In this document: piece after piece, positions 44,733 to 53,684 of the stretch
Position numbering within the stretch: position 1 is the stretch's first letter
Layout: every line of letters starts with the position of its first letter
Assembly: GCA_021323945.1 (NCBI GenBank)
Contig: JAJPKA010000018.1
Span: 288,853-352,852 of the forward strand
Reading direction: 5' to 3'
Source: Pseudomonadota bacterium
GTDB lineage: Bacteria; Desulfobacterota; Binatia; Binatales; Binataceae
Length of the DNA stretch: 64,000 bases
Program-made: the position numbers and the translations under genes
The notes under the pieces: model-generated
Told to the model about the DNA's origin: nothing
The model's database searches: none
The model's input: only the letters and a program-made list of their open reading frames with translations

Positions 44733-46544
44733 TCAGATTGGCATGCGATAACCGTAAAACTCGTGGTCTTCATTATAGCCGCCTTGGCCCGCGCCGAGGT
44801 GCCTGAAGTCGGCGACGAACTCGATCGCAGCAATCCATTTGACCTGCTTGAATCCAAGCTCGTTTTCGCAGCGCAACCGGAGGGGGGCACCATGCAGAAC
44901 GCTGACCGGGCGACTGTTCATCTCATACGCTAGAATCGTCAGCGGGTGCCGCATGTTTTCAAGCTTGTGAACGTCGTAATAGCGTCCGCCGTCCGCTCCA
45001 TCGGCGAATGAGTAAAAAACGGCGTAGCGCGCGGCGGGCAGCGGCTTCACCTCCTCGATGATTTTCACCATCGGCACGCCGCCCCATTTAGCGACGCCAG
45101 ACCATCCCTGAATGCAGAAATGGCAGGTGATCTGCTCCTGCTTGGGCATCGCCTTGAGTTCGGCGAAGGAAAACTCCCGCGGATTCGCGACGAGGCCGTC
45201 GATACGGAGCTTGTAGTCGCTGAATTGGCCGGCGACCAGCGCATTATATTCGTCGGACTCGGGCATCGTGCCATTGGGCCAAAAGTGCTCAGAGATGTCG
45301 CTTTCGGAATATTGGTTGGAAGGATCCCACCATTCGGCGACACCCTTCAGCCAGCCGATCAGGAATTCTCCGGTTTTCTGGACCGCGCGCGCGTGATTCA
45401 GCGTGATCGGCGTGGCGAGCGCCCACGCGACGCCGACAATTATCATTGCTGCGACGAATATTACCAATCCTTCCGGACCCGTGCCGTCATTGCCGGCGAA
45501 CATATGATTGAGATTCGGTAAAAGACCGGTGACAAAAACCATCGTCACATGGATAAAAATAAAAAACAGAAACCACGCAAGGACGATGAAATGTATCGAG
45601 CGGGCGGCCTGCCGGTGCAGCACCCGGCCGAACCATCCGGTCTTGTTTGAAATCGCCGGCGCCTGCATTAGTCCGGTGACGATAGCAAGCGGCGCCGCAA
45701 TAAATACCGTCACGAAGTAAGAGAGTAGCTGCAAGCCATTGTATCTCACCCATCCCTCTTCAATTGGGAAATTCAAGGAGAGATATTGAATCGCAGTCGA
45801 AAGGGCGTTGGGAAATACGGCCCAGGTGCGCGGAACGATTCGCTCCCATTGATGCGTGGAAAAGAGCATCACATAAAAGATCCCGCCGTTGAGCGTCCAC
45901 AGCAGGTCACATGAGAAATGCCACCAGCGCGCCAATCCAATCGAATGACGAATCCCGGGAATGCCCAACCACCCGGGGAGCGTCACCGAGTCGTCTTTGG
46001 CGGTCCAGATGCGATAGAGCGGCACCGGATGCTGAAAGCGAAACCATTCGGTGCCGGGGGTGCAATCACGGTTCCAGTAGAGTCGTGGATGGTCCGCGAG
46101 AATTTGCAGGCCAGCGCGAATGATGAAAAACATTAGGAACAAATTGAAAAAATGCTGCCATCGCAGCCACGCGGGGAAGCCCGCATAGTGAATTGGCACG
46201 GAACTTTGCCCGGGATAGCGCGCGATGAAATGTGCGACGATGGGAATCTGCCGCAGCTCCTGCGCCACCGGAACTCCAATGATCAGAAACGCGAGACCGA
46301 AGGGAATCAGCCACAGCAGGTTGAACCAGCGCCGGCCGATTCGCACGCGAGGTGTCACGCCCCATTGCGGCGGCAGCCAGTGACTGAGCCGCACGCGGTC
46401 ATCGGCGTGAGTCAACTGCGCTTCAAGCGGGTCGTTCAATTCGGCCATTTCCTCAAACCATCCAGTCACCCAGATTGACCGATTCCACGGCTTGTGCAGT
46501 TTTGCTTCGAGCCAGAAATTTCCGTTTTGACTCTCCGATTCCAT
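44733..46544 (-). CDS. Membrane cytochrome b/molybdopterin oxidoreductase fusion protein
   Basis: The 603-residue protein joins two modules. The N-terminal part (about 60-390) has six or so membrane segments with His residues in patterns of di-haem cytochrome b (RLSHWLPPQ, WLRWQHFFNLFLM, ARWWHFSCDLLW, SIHFIVLAWFLFFIFIHV). The C-terminal part (about 440-595) is a sulfite-oxidase-type molybdopterin domain. It holds the Mo-ligand Cys in ITCHFCIQGWSGVAKWGGVPM, and HGAPLRLRCENELGFKQVKWI follows. It probably passes electrons between the quinone pool and a molybdenum site. The substrate is unknown. It is flanked by the ribonuclease Y remnant and an IS1380 remnant, which suggests transfer. Confidence 0.85.
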   Translation of the reverse strand: MESESQNGNFWLEAKLHKPWNRSIWVTGWFEEMAELNDPLEAQLTHADDRVRLSHWLPPQWGVTPRVRIGRRWFNLLWLIPFGLAFLIIGVPVAQELRQIPIVAHFIARYPGQSSVPIHYAGFPAWLRWQHFFNLFLMFFIIRAGLQILADHPRLYWNRDCTPGTEWFRFQHPVPLYRIWTAKDDSVTLPGWLGIPGIRHSIGLARWWHFSCDLLWTLNGGIFYVMLFSTHQWERIVPRTWAVFPNALSTAIQYLSLNFPIEEGWVRYNGLQLLSYFVTVFIAAPLAIVTGLMQAPAISNKTGWFGRVLHRQAARSIHFIVLAWFLFFIFIHVTMVFVTGLLPNLNHMFAGNDGTGPEGLVIFVAAMIIVGVAWALATPITLNHARAVQKTGEFLIGWLKGVAEWWDPSNQYSESDISEHFWPNGTMPESDEYNALVAGQFSDYKLRIDGLVANPREFSFAELKAMPKQEQITCHFCIQGWSGVAKWGGVPMVKIIEEVKPLPAARYAVFYSFADGADGGRYYDVHKLENMRHPLTILAYEMNSRPVSVLHGAPLRLRCENELGFKQVKWIAAIEFVADFRHLGAGQGGYNEDHEFYGYRMPI

Positions 46545-46583
46545 CTGGTCGTGTAGACCAAGCGGCTTGCCCTTGCAAGGTTT

Positions 46584-47051
46584 TTAGGCTGGTTTGGTGC
46601 CCGCTGCTAAAGGCGACGCCGAGTAAGGGCGTTTCACGTCTGGAAGGGCGCGCAGCGAGCGCGAATGTGCCCTTTTCGAGCGCTTTTGCAGACACTTTTC
46701 TCGCTGCTCCAGAGTCATCATTGGTGATCTAATCCGCTTTGCGATTGCGTTATCCTGCCGGGGGAGACAGCACCGCGCTTTTCCCGCACCCGTGGCGGCA
46801 AACACCTGCCGGGTGAGATGGCGCTCCGCCAGCAGCAGCCAGTGATAACGCGCTTGCTCGACCAGGCGGCCGGTGGTCTTCGCCAGGGGCTGCTGCAAGC
46901 TCGTGGGCGACCAGTTGCCCATCGCCCTGAGCAGCTCAATCCGGCCGCCACCGGTTCCGAGGTTATACGCGATTACACTCAGCCAGAGCTGCAGCTCGTT
47001 AGCGCGCGTACAGAGCAAAACAGATACAGTGCGATATGCTGCTTCGCCGGG
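46584..47051 (-). pseudogene. IS1380-type transposase C-terminal remnant
   Basis: Read in the reverse direction, RTVSVLLCTRANELQLWLSV then IAYNLG, WSPTSLQQPLAKTTGRLV and EQARYHWLLLAERHLTRQVF match the C-terminal end of IS1380-family transposases. The match covers about 46780-47051. The rest of the frame to 46584 is less conserved. The N-terminal two thirds, the catalytic residues and the left inverted repeat are missing, so it cannot be mobile. It begins directly after, and in frame with, the stop codon of the acyl-CoA mutase. Confidence 0.78.
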
Positions 47052-49007
47052 TTAATGCTGGTCGGTACAGATCGCGGCAATCCGCTCGACGATCTCACCC
47101 AGGTCGTGATCCTTCGGCGTGAAGACCTCGCTGACACCGAGGTCGAGTAGCAATTTACGATCTTCGGCCGGAATGATTCCACCAAGCAGCACCTTGATCC
47201 CAGTGGCGTTGTGCTGTCGAAGCAGAGTGATAACTTCGCGAGCGATGGTCAGATGGGCACCTGACAGGCTGCTTATTGCTAGCACGTCCGCATCTTCCTG
47301 GATCGCGGTCTCTACCAGTTGTTGAGGGGTCTGTTTAAAGCCAGCCAAAATCACTTCCATCCCCGCTTGCATAAAGGCATGCGCAAGAAGCTTCATCGCA
47401 TTAATATGACCATCGAGACCGGCCTTACCAAGGGCGATCCGAATCCTGCGAGGTATTTTGGGGACGTTGAAATGAGCGATGGGCACGCCCTCCTGCAAGA
47501 CCGGTGGAACATATCGCCCTTGAGACGCGCGCTCTATCGTTGCCGCCCATTCGCCGACCGTCCCGCGAGCGCGGGCGAGGTCAAGGCTTGCGTCCATTAT
47601 ATCGCCGGAATCAGCAACAGCTTGATGGAGACGCTCACGCGCCCGCGCGATTGCCTGGTCGTCGCGAGATGCCCGCCATTGTCGAAGCGACTCGATACGA
47701 CTGCGCTCGAGCCGCGAATAGTCAATGGTTTCATTGGGTGGGCGGGTGCGAGCGAGGCCGATCTCGCCTCTGAAGGCATTTACGCCCACCCAAATAATCT
47801 CACCGGTCTCGAGCTTGCGCTGGCGTTCAGCCAGTAATCGGGTCAGTTCGGTGCTGACGATATTGATCGCCTCGCTGTAGCCGGCACCCCGCAATCTGGT
47901 CGCAATCGCTCGGGCTTTAGCGGCTATTTCATCGGTCAGCTCTTCTATAATGTGGCTGCCGGCAAAGATATCGCCATAGTTGGCGATGCCGGTTTCGTGC
48001 ATAAGAACCTGTTGGGTGCGCAATCCGAGCAGCTGCTCGGCCTCGTCGGGCAGCGCGATTGCCTCGCGGAACCCGGGCAACTGCAGGGCATTGACCCGAT
48101 GGTCAGCTGAAATCACAACCGGCAGCGCTTCGTAGGCGATGCGGATGATATTTATCTCGGGTTGCTGTTCGCTCAGCGAGAGCGAACGTACCTGGCATCC
48201 GGCGCGAAAAGCCACATCATCGATGCCATATTCGCTGCGGCACAACTGTCGCCAGAGCTTGGAGTACGCGCGAACTTTACAGATTTCAGGTACCAGTTCA
48301 ATGCCACTATTGATGAAAAATGAAATGCGCCGCACCGCACTCTCGAAGGCCGCCGGACTTAGTTGAGAGCGAAGCGCATCGAGAAGAATCAAGGCATTGC
48401 CAAAGGTGTAGCCAATTTCTTCAGCGGGACCAGCGCCGCTTTCCATGTAGTGATAACCACAGCAGTTGATTGGGTTCCAATTCGGTACGCGCTCAACCGC
48501 AAAGCGGATTAACTCGGTCGATAAGCGCATAGACAGCTGCGGACTAAAGATCGATGTACCCCGCGCGACGAACTCCTTCATCAGGTCGTTTTGGGTGGTG
48601 CCGCGCAGTTTATCCCACGGAATACCCTGTCTTTCGGCTAACACGAGATAAAGGGCGAACAGAAAAGGAGCCGTCGCATTGATTGTCATCGAGGTATTGA
48701 TTTGGTCGAGCGGAATACCCTCGAGCAGCTCCTCCATATCGCACAAATGACAAATCGAAACACCCGCCCTTCCCACCTCACCCGCAGCCAGAGCAGCGTC
48801 GGGATCGTAGCCATTCTGGGTCGGGAGGTCGAAAGCGATGGAAAGGCCGCGTTGACCCTCTTTCAGATTGCGCCGGAACCGGGCATTGGCCTGGCGCGCG
48901 TCACCAAACCCCGCGTAAGTGCGGATAATCCATGGTTCGCGCGCCCTTGATTTTCCGGAAGGCGTTAGCGGGGGCTTTGTGGTTTGATCTCGAGCAGTGC
49001 CGGACAC
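47052..49007 (-). CDS. Methylmalonyl/ethylmalonyl-CoA mutase family acyl-CoA mutase
   Basis: The 651-residue protein has both mutase modules on one chain. The TIM-barrel domain has WIIRTYAGFGDARQANARFRRNL, with the Tyr of the R-x-YAGF active-site motif, LSIAFDLPTQNGYD, TTQNDLMKEF, and SMR in PQLSMRLSTEL. The B12-binding domain follows at about 516-650. Its motif reads GLDGHINAMKLL, so D-x-H (about D532/H534) is kept but the final Gly of DxHxxG is Ala. The C-terminal stretch of the barrel domain (LRQWRASRDDQAIARARERL and GDIMDASLDLARARGTVGEW) resembles ethylmalonyl-CoA mutase. GTG start with strong GGAGG upstream. Substrate is unresolved. Confidence 0.86.
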   Translation of the reverse strand: MSGTARDQTTKPPLTPSGKSRAREPWIIRTYAGFGDARQANARFRRNLKEGQRGLSIAFDLPTQNGYDPDAALAAGEVGRAGVSICHLCDMEELLEGIPLDQINTSMTINATAPFLFALYLVLAERQGIPWDKLRGTTQNDLMKEFVARGTSIFSPQLSMRLSTELIRFAVERVPNWNPINCCGYHYMESGAGPAEEIGYTFGNALILLDALRSQLSPAAFESAVRRISFFINSGIELVPEICKVRAYSKLWRQLCRSEYGIDDVAFRAGCQVRSLSLSEQQPEINIIRIAYEALPVVISADHRVNALQLPGFREAIALPDEAEQLLGLRTQQVLMHETGIANYGDIFAGSHIIEELTDEIAAKARAIATRLRGAGYSEAINIVSTELTRLLAERQRKLETGEIIWVGVNAFRGEIGLARTRPPNETIDYSRLERSRIESLRQWRASRDDQAIARARERLHQAVADSGDIMDASLDLARARGTVGEWAATIERASQGRYVPPVLQEGVPIAHFNVPKIPRRIRIALGKAGLDGHINAMKLLAHAFMQAGMEVILAGFKQTPQQLVETAIQEDADVLAISSLSGAHLTIAREVITLLRQHNATGIKVLLGGIIPAEDRKLLLDLGVSEVFTPKDHDLGEIVERIAAICTDQH

Positions 49008-49144
49008 GCTTTCCTCCTCTCTGAATCGAGGTCCGATCCTTTCGCTTGATTTGTATCGTCAATCGAAAACGGCTGACCAACTGCGCCTTGCGAGCCCCTT
49101 TTTCGGAATCTCGATTCGGGCGCCACACTGAAAACGCTCAATTG

Positions 49145-50062
49145 CTATCGGCAAAATTCGTTGGCCATCGCCGCAGCCAGGTCGCGTTCCGAGGAGTCGA
49201 GATGTTCATGCACAATTGCCACAGGAGCCGCAATATGTCGCTGGACAATACCCAACGCTCGCCGTTCCTTGACACGGCGTCGCAGGTCGGCACGCGCGAT
49301 CTCGGCAATCTGCTGAACATGCCTCAGGCGAGAGTTCCCGGATGTAATCGCAACCATTCGGTCGACGTCGCTCGCCTCAAAGGTACCGTTCGACGTGCGA
49401 TTAAAGAAGACCCCGCTGGTGGCAAGGCGCAGACCTTCGAGGCCATGATGAATTTCCAACGCCTCGGAAATCGCCAAAGGTTCGGCAGTGGTAACCACCA
49501 CGATCGCGCATTTGGCAGGATCGCGGAAAAATTCCGCCACTTTTGCCGCTTCTGCCGCGACCAGGCCGCCCCCAAATACCTGGTGCGCAACGAAGGGCAT
49601 CCTGAGCATTCCCAGAGCCTGTCCACTGGCCGGTGCGTCAACCACGATTAGGTCCCAAGGCGGTTTGTTCTTCGGACGCCGCTCAATTTCGTGATAAATT
49701 TTACCCATCATTGTCAGCTCGCGCAGAGCTGGCGCGGCATTGACGAACCGCTGATAAAGGGAACTCGCGAAAACCTTTCGGAGTATAGGCCGCGGGACAA
49801 CCAGGCCGAGGTAATCCTCAAGTGATTCCCTGCCGCCCAGAAACAGCGACCAGAGATGAGGCTGTTCCAGGACAACGGGCTCCAAGCCCGGCATCCGCCC
49901 ATAGCTGTCGGCGATGGGCCTACGAGGATCAGTTTCCATAATCAGCGTGCGCATGCCCCGCCGAGCTGCAAACAACGAAATCGCGCGGACTATGCTCGTA
50001 CGTCCGACGCCTCCTTTGCCGAGGGTGAGGATAACGCGCCGCCTCAGTAGACGGTCGATCAA
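49145..50062 (-). CDS. ArsA/Get3-like ATPase
   Basis: The 305-residue protein starts RRVILTLGKGGVGRTSIVRAISL, an ArsA-type deviant P-loop. The signature Lys of GKGG is kept, but the Lys of GKT/S is Arg. TLIMETDPRRPIAD is the A' region. DLIVVDAPASGQALGMLRMPF is the switch II/Walker B region characteristic of ArsA-like ATPases. Other ArsA-like proteins handle oxyanions, tail-anchored proteins or metals. It lies 137 bases upstream of the acyl-CoA mutase on the same strand, so a chaperone role for the mutase is possible but not shown. The start appears to be TTG. Confidence 0.82.
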   Translation of the reverse strand: MIDRLLRRRVILTLGKGGVGRTSIVRAISLFAARRGMRTLIMETDPRRPIADSYGRMPGLEPVVLEQPHLWSLFLGGRESLEDYLGLVVPRPILRKVFASSLYQRFVNAAPALRELTMMGKIYHEIERRPKNKPPWDLIVVDAPASGQALGMLRMPFVAHQVFGGGLVAAEAAKVAEFFRDPAKCAIVVVTTAEPLAISEALEIHHGLEGLRLATSGVFFNRTSNGTFEASDVDRMVAITSGNSRLRHVQQIAEIARADLRRRVKERRALGIVQRHIAAPVAIVHEHLDSSERDLAAAMANEFCR

Positions 50063-50104
50063 GACTGCCTGACCGATAAATCGCTCCGGTGGATCAGTGT
50101 AAAG

Positions 50105-51046
50105 TCACGGATGGAGTGCTCGAATTGCGCGCCTGACGCCGCTCGCCCGATCCTCATTGACTGGGTTCACGAAGATTATGGCCCAGTCGATACCGGGCGC
50201 GGTCAACTCCTGCAACCGCTGCCGTACTCGCTCCTCGGATCCAACCAGGAGGGTCGCATCGATCATTCTGTCGCTGACGGCAGCCATCGCCACCTTAGGG
50301 TCAGCGGCCGAGCGGATGGCCGACATTTCCTGCTCGAATCCCCAAGCGGCCAGCATATTGCCGTAATATGGCATTGCGCCATACCTTGAAAGCAGAGTAC
50401 GAGCGGGCCGGCGAGCGGCTTCGATGTCATTAGAGATAAAAGCCGTCGCAAACAACGCCGGCACTACCTGCCGCGGGTCACGCCCAGCTTTACCCGCTCC
50501 CTCGCGGAGCTCTTCAAGCGCAGCTTTGATGCGCGCCGGTGGGAAAAAATTAAAGATGACGCCGTCGGCGATTTCGCCCGCCAAGCGTACCATCGGCCGC
50601 GACACTCCTGCCAGGAAGATTGGCAGCTGGCCGGAGATGGCGGGGTTGGTCCGCCCTGCAAACATCTTGCGCAGTGCTGCAACCGTCTCCCGCATCTTTT
50701 TCATCGGGTCGGTTTTACCTCCCATGTCGATTCCCAGTGCCGCATTGGCCGGCCGATGGCCCGTGCCGAGGCCAAGCATAAAACGACCGTTGGTAAACTC
50801 GTGGACCGTCGCGGCTTCATTGGCTAACAGATTCGGGTGCCGCAAATAAATATTGGTAATAGCGGTTCCTAAGGTAATCCTGCGGGTTTTAAAACCCAGA
50901 CCGAGGCAGCAAGCCAGAGAATCGTTGTTGGCTTCCGTGATGAAAACGCCGTCGAAACCAGCGTCCTCTGCTTGCTGGGTCCACTCGACAATGGTCGCCA
51001 GGGGGCTGTCGGCCATAATTAAGAATGCAAGAGCAATTTTGGGCAT
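50105..51046 (-). CDS. LLM-class (luciferase-like, F420/FMN-type) oxidoreductase
   Basis: The 313-residue TIM-barrel protein has PKIALAFLIMADSPLATIVEW at the start and AEDAGFDGVFITEANND. TLGTAITNIYLRHPNLLANEAATVHEFTNGRFMLGLGTGH is the family core. IDATLLVGSEERVRQRLQEL lies near the end. This class uses F420 or FMN to oxidise or reduce various substrates. The cofactor cannot be decided by eye. It lies 42 bases before the ArsA-like gene in a reverse operon whose first gene is the dioxygenase at 52023. Confidence 0.87.
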   Translation of the reverse strand: MPKIALAFLIMADSPLATIVEWTQQAEDAGFDGVFITEANNDSLACCLGLGFKTRRITLGTAITNIYLRHPNLLANEAATVHEFTNGRFMLGLGTGHRPANAALGIDMGGKTDPMKKMRETVAALRKMFAGRTNPAISGQLPIFLAGVSRPMVRLAGEIADGVIFNFFPPARIKAALEELREGAGKAGRDPRQVVPALFATAFISNDIEAARRPARTLLSRYGAMPYYGNMLAAWGFEQEMSAIRSAADPKVAMAAVSDRMIDATLLVGSEERVRQRLQELTAPGIDWAIIFVNPVNEDRASGVRRAIRALHP

Positions 51047-51135
51047 CACTGGCTAGTCCTGGGTTGGTTGGCGTTGAACGGTTGATGGGGTGGTCTGGGC
51101 TGGAAGCGCTGCAGCCCATTGGTGACAACGATCTC

Positions 51136-52023
51136 CTAGTCCGCCTCACTAAATCCGCCGGCTTCCGGCTGATGGCCATAAACGTCTTCTATATAATACT
51201 CCGACTGGTGTGTCGCCGGCCGGCCGCCGCAGCCATACTCGAACATCCAGCCTGACGGGTTGCGGAAATAAAATGAGTACATGTGGTCGTTTGAGTGCTT
51301 CCCGGGAGTAATGGTCACGGGAACATGATGTTTGCGTACCAGGTCCAACGTCAGTCCGACGTCATCGAAGTTGTCGACTTCAAGCATGATGTGATTGAGG
51401 CGTCGCTTCTGCGGCCCGACGCCGAATGCAATAGTATGATCGCGCTCGTTACAATGCATGAAAACCGGGGTCACGAGCTGCCTGCCCATCCGGATCTTGT
51501 ATTCGACCCCGCCGCGCATTCCCAGGTGCATATAGAATCGCCGCGCGGCGGCCGGGTCATGCTGCCTGACGATGCAATGGCCTAGGCCACCGCTGCCAGT
51601 GTTAAACCGTCCGTGCATCCGCCGTCCCGGGTAGAACGGTTTGCTGAATTGAATCTCGGGTCCATGAAAGATCTCGACGGGATTACCGCCTGGGTCTTCC
51701 AGCTTCATGACCTCAAGCACGTGGCGTTCGACGGCCTCATCATCGGATCCCACACGGAATTTGATCCCTGCTTCCGTCAATTGACGTTGCATTTCGCCGA
51801 ATTCGTCCGGCCCAGCCACGCGAAAGCCCAGATATTCCAGATCGTCGCTGCCGTTGGTATGCACTGTCAGTCGGTGATGCCAATTGTCCATTCGCAAGTA
51901 GAAGCGGTCGGGCTCCTCATCTTCGACCAGTTCCAACCCGACAATTTGGGTGGCGAATTGTTTCCATTCGTCGACTTTCTTGACCCCAAAGCCGATGTAA
52001 CCCAGTTCAGTGACCTGGACCAT
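51136..52023 (-). CDS. Type I extradiol (ring-cleavage) dioxygenase, VOC superfamily
   Basis: The ATG at 52023 has AGGAG six bases upstream; the longer upstream frame lacks support. The 295-residue protein has two VOC domains. The C-terminal one keeps all three iron ligands: H149 (GGLGHCIV), H211 (RRLNHIMLEV) and E262 (GWMFEYG). They lie at BphC-like spacings (146/210/260). Type I extradiol dioxygenases open catechol or dihydroxybiphenyl rings next to the hydroxyls. Length and order match the BphC/HsaC group. It probably starts the operon dioxygenase-LLM-ArsA-mutase. Confidence 0.9.
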   Translation of the reverse strand: MVQVTELGYIGFGVKKVDEWKQFATQIVGLELVEDEEPDRFYLRMDNWHHRLTVHTNGSDDLEYLGFRVAGPDEFGEMQRQLTEAGIKFRVGSDDEAVERHVLEVMKLEDPGGNPVEIFHGPEIQFSKPFYPGRRMHGRFNTGSGGLGHCIVRQHDPAAARRFYMHLGMRGGVEYKIRMGRQLVTPVFMHCNERDHTIAFGVGPQKRRLNHIMLEVDNFDDVGLTLDLVRKHHVPVTITPGKHSNDHMYSFYFRNPSGWMFEYGCGGRPATHQSEYYIEDVYGHQPEAGGFSEAD

Positions 52024-52150
52024 ATCGATCTCCTGATAATGACCTAGGCTGCGACAGCCCCGGATATCTTCCGCACGTTGCTCGCCTCTATGAATTACCT
52101 CACGAACTGTTACGGTTCCAACCCGAAAGACCACCATTGAGGGGATAGCC

Positions 52151-52618
52151 ATGACTTCACCAATTCGTCCGCCATTTACCTTCGAAACCGCAGTCCGCAA
52201 AGTGCGAGCGGCGGAGGACGCCTGGAACAGCCGCGATCCCGAGCTGGTATCACAAGCCTACACGGAGGACAGCCGATGGCGTAACCGCGCGGAATTTTTT
52301 TCCGGCCGAGCAGCCATCATTGAGTTTCTACGGCGAAAATGGGCCCGGGAACTGGACTACCGGCTCATCAAGGAAGTGTGGACCTTCGGCGACAATCGCA
52401 TTTCAGTCCGTTTCCAATACGAGTGGCATGATGACTCGGGCAATTGGTTTCGTTCGTACGGCAACGAGCAATGGGAATTCGCCGACAATGGCCTCATGCG
52501 CCGGCGCGACGCGAGCATCAACGATGTACCAATTAAAGAAGGCGACCGCAGGTTCTTCTGGCCTAGCCCGGGACCGCGGCCAAGCGATCACCCTGGGCTG
52601 AGCCAGATGGGTCTGTGA
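52151..52618 (+). CDS. NTF2-like protein, DUF1348 family
   Basis: The 155-residue protein has the DUF1348 pattern: [35 protein letters not shown], then [48 protein letters not shown] and [11 protein letters not shown] end it. NTF2/SnoaL folds bind small ligands and sometimes act as isomerases or hydrolases. The ATG has AGGGGAT just upstream. It is divergent from the dioxygenase operon, sharing the 52024-52150 promoter region. Confidence 0.87.
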   Translation: MTSPIRPPFTFETAVRKVRAAEDAWNSRDPELVSQAYTEDSRWRNRAEFFSGRAAIIEFLRRKWARELDYRLIKEVWTFGDNRISVRFQYEWHDDSGNWFRSYGNEQWEFADNGLMRRRDASINDVPIKEGDRRFFWPSPGPRPSDHPGLSQMGL

Positions 52619-52656
52619 TGGTGGATGCGCTCGAGGTGGCAGGTTTGCGTGGCCGG

Positions 52657-53526
52657 CTACTGTTCAAAGAATGGGATGAGATGGTGCAGCGTGGCTTCAG
52701 GAGCTTCTTCCGGAATAAAGTGTCCACACTCGATAGGCTCGCCACGAACGTCTTCTGCCCAGAGTTTCCATATTTCGTCAAGCCGCGCTCGTGACCGCCG
52801 TGCGCCCCATAAGACGAGCAGCGGGCAGCGGATCTTGCGGCGCGCCTCGCGGTCGGTGGCGTCATGGGCACAATCGCACGTAATGCCTGCGCGATAATCC
52901 TCACAGGTGGCATGGATCATCTCCGGATTTCTAAATGCCTGCCGGTAGGCAGCGAGCGCCTCGGGCGTGAATGCATCCGCGCGGCCACGCCAACTTCCCA
53001 ATGAATGGTCGAGAAAATAGTCCGGGTCTCTTCCGATTAGGGTTTCGGGAAAAGGCGCTGGCTGCGCGAGAAAAAACCAATGGTAGGCGGCGCGTGCGCT
53101 CACCCGATCCATGCGCTCGAACTGTTCAAGCGTCGGTATGATATCGAGTACGGCCGCGCGGCGGACGCGTTGCGGATGATCCAATGCCAGACGGTAGGTT
53201 ACCCGCGCGCCTCGATCATGTCCGGCGATGTTGAACTGCTGGAAGCCGAGTGCGCTCATTACCTCGACCAGATCCAGTGCCATCGCCCGCTTGGAGTAGG
53301 CCAGATGGTCATGGTCGCCGCTGGGCTTGCTGCTGGCGCCATAACCGCGAAGGTCTGGCGCGATGACCGTGAAGTGTTTTGCCAGCTCGGGAGCCACCTT
53401 GTGCCACATTACGTGGGTCTGCGGGTAGCCATGGACGAGCATGAGAGGAGCGCCATTGCCGCCTCGCGTTACCGCTAGTTCGGCTCCGGAGGTTTTGATG
53501 CGTTCAGTAGTAAATCCTTCGAACAT
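52657..53526 (-). CDS. Alpha/beta hydrolase, haloacetate dehalogenase-like
   Basis: The 289-residue protein has the alpha/beta-hydrolase fold. LMLVHGYPQTHVMWHKVAPEL is the oxyanion-loop region. IAGHDRGARVTYRLALDHP holds the nucleophilic Asp (about 104) with the neighbouring Arg. AVLDIIPT gives the acidic residue, and HWFFLAQPAPFPE carries the conserved His-Trp. CGHFIPEEAPEA near the end supplies the catalytic His. This set fits fluoroacetate/haloacetate dehalogenases; epoxide hydrolase is an alternative. The ATG at 53526 has GGAG six bases upstream. Confidence 0.85.
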   Translation of the reverse strand: MFEGFTTERIKTSGAELAVTRGGNGAPLMLVHGYPQTHVMWHKVAPELAKHFTVIAPDLRGYGASSKPSGDHDHLAYSKRAMALDLVEVMSALGFQQFNIAGHDRGARVTYRLALDHPQRVRRAAVLDIIPTLEQFERMDRVSARAAYHWFFLAQPAPFPETLIGRDPDYFLDHSLGSWRGRADAFTPEALAAYRQAFRNPEMIHATCEDYRAGITCDCAHDATDREARRKIRCPLLVLWGARRSRARLDEIWKLWAEDVRGEPIECGHFIPEEAPEATLHHLIPFFEQ

Positions 53527-53684
53527 TCCTTTCTCCATCCTGCTTTCTTGAGGACCGATCGCTGTCTGGCCGAGGATTGGTCACGATTGGCGAGTTTGCT
53601 CTCAGCCGTCCAGCCCCTCACCCTTGGGTTGTCGCTCGAAAGCCTTGGCCTGCGGAGAATCTGGTACGCGTCACTACTTTGGTC

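Noticed and set aside
46979-47185. Short frame spanning the mutase end and IS remnant
   Set aside because: It is an out-of-frame shadow of the mutase and transposase sequences.
52024-52200. Upstream extension of the extradiol dioxygenase frame
   Set aside because: It overlaps the divergent DUF1348 gene, and the ATG at 52023 has a strong ribosome binding site.
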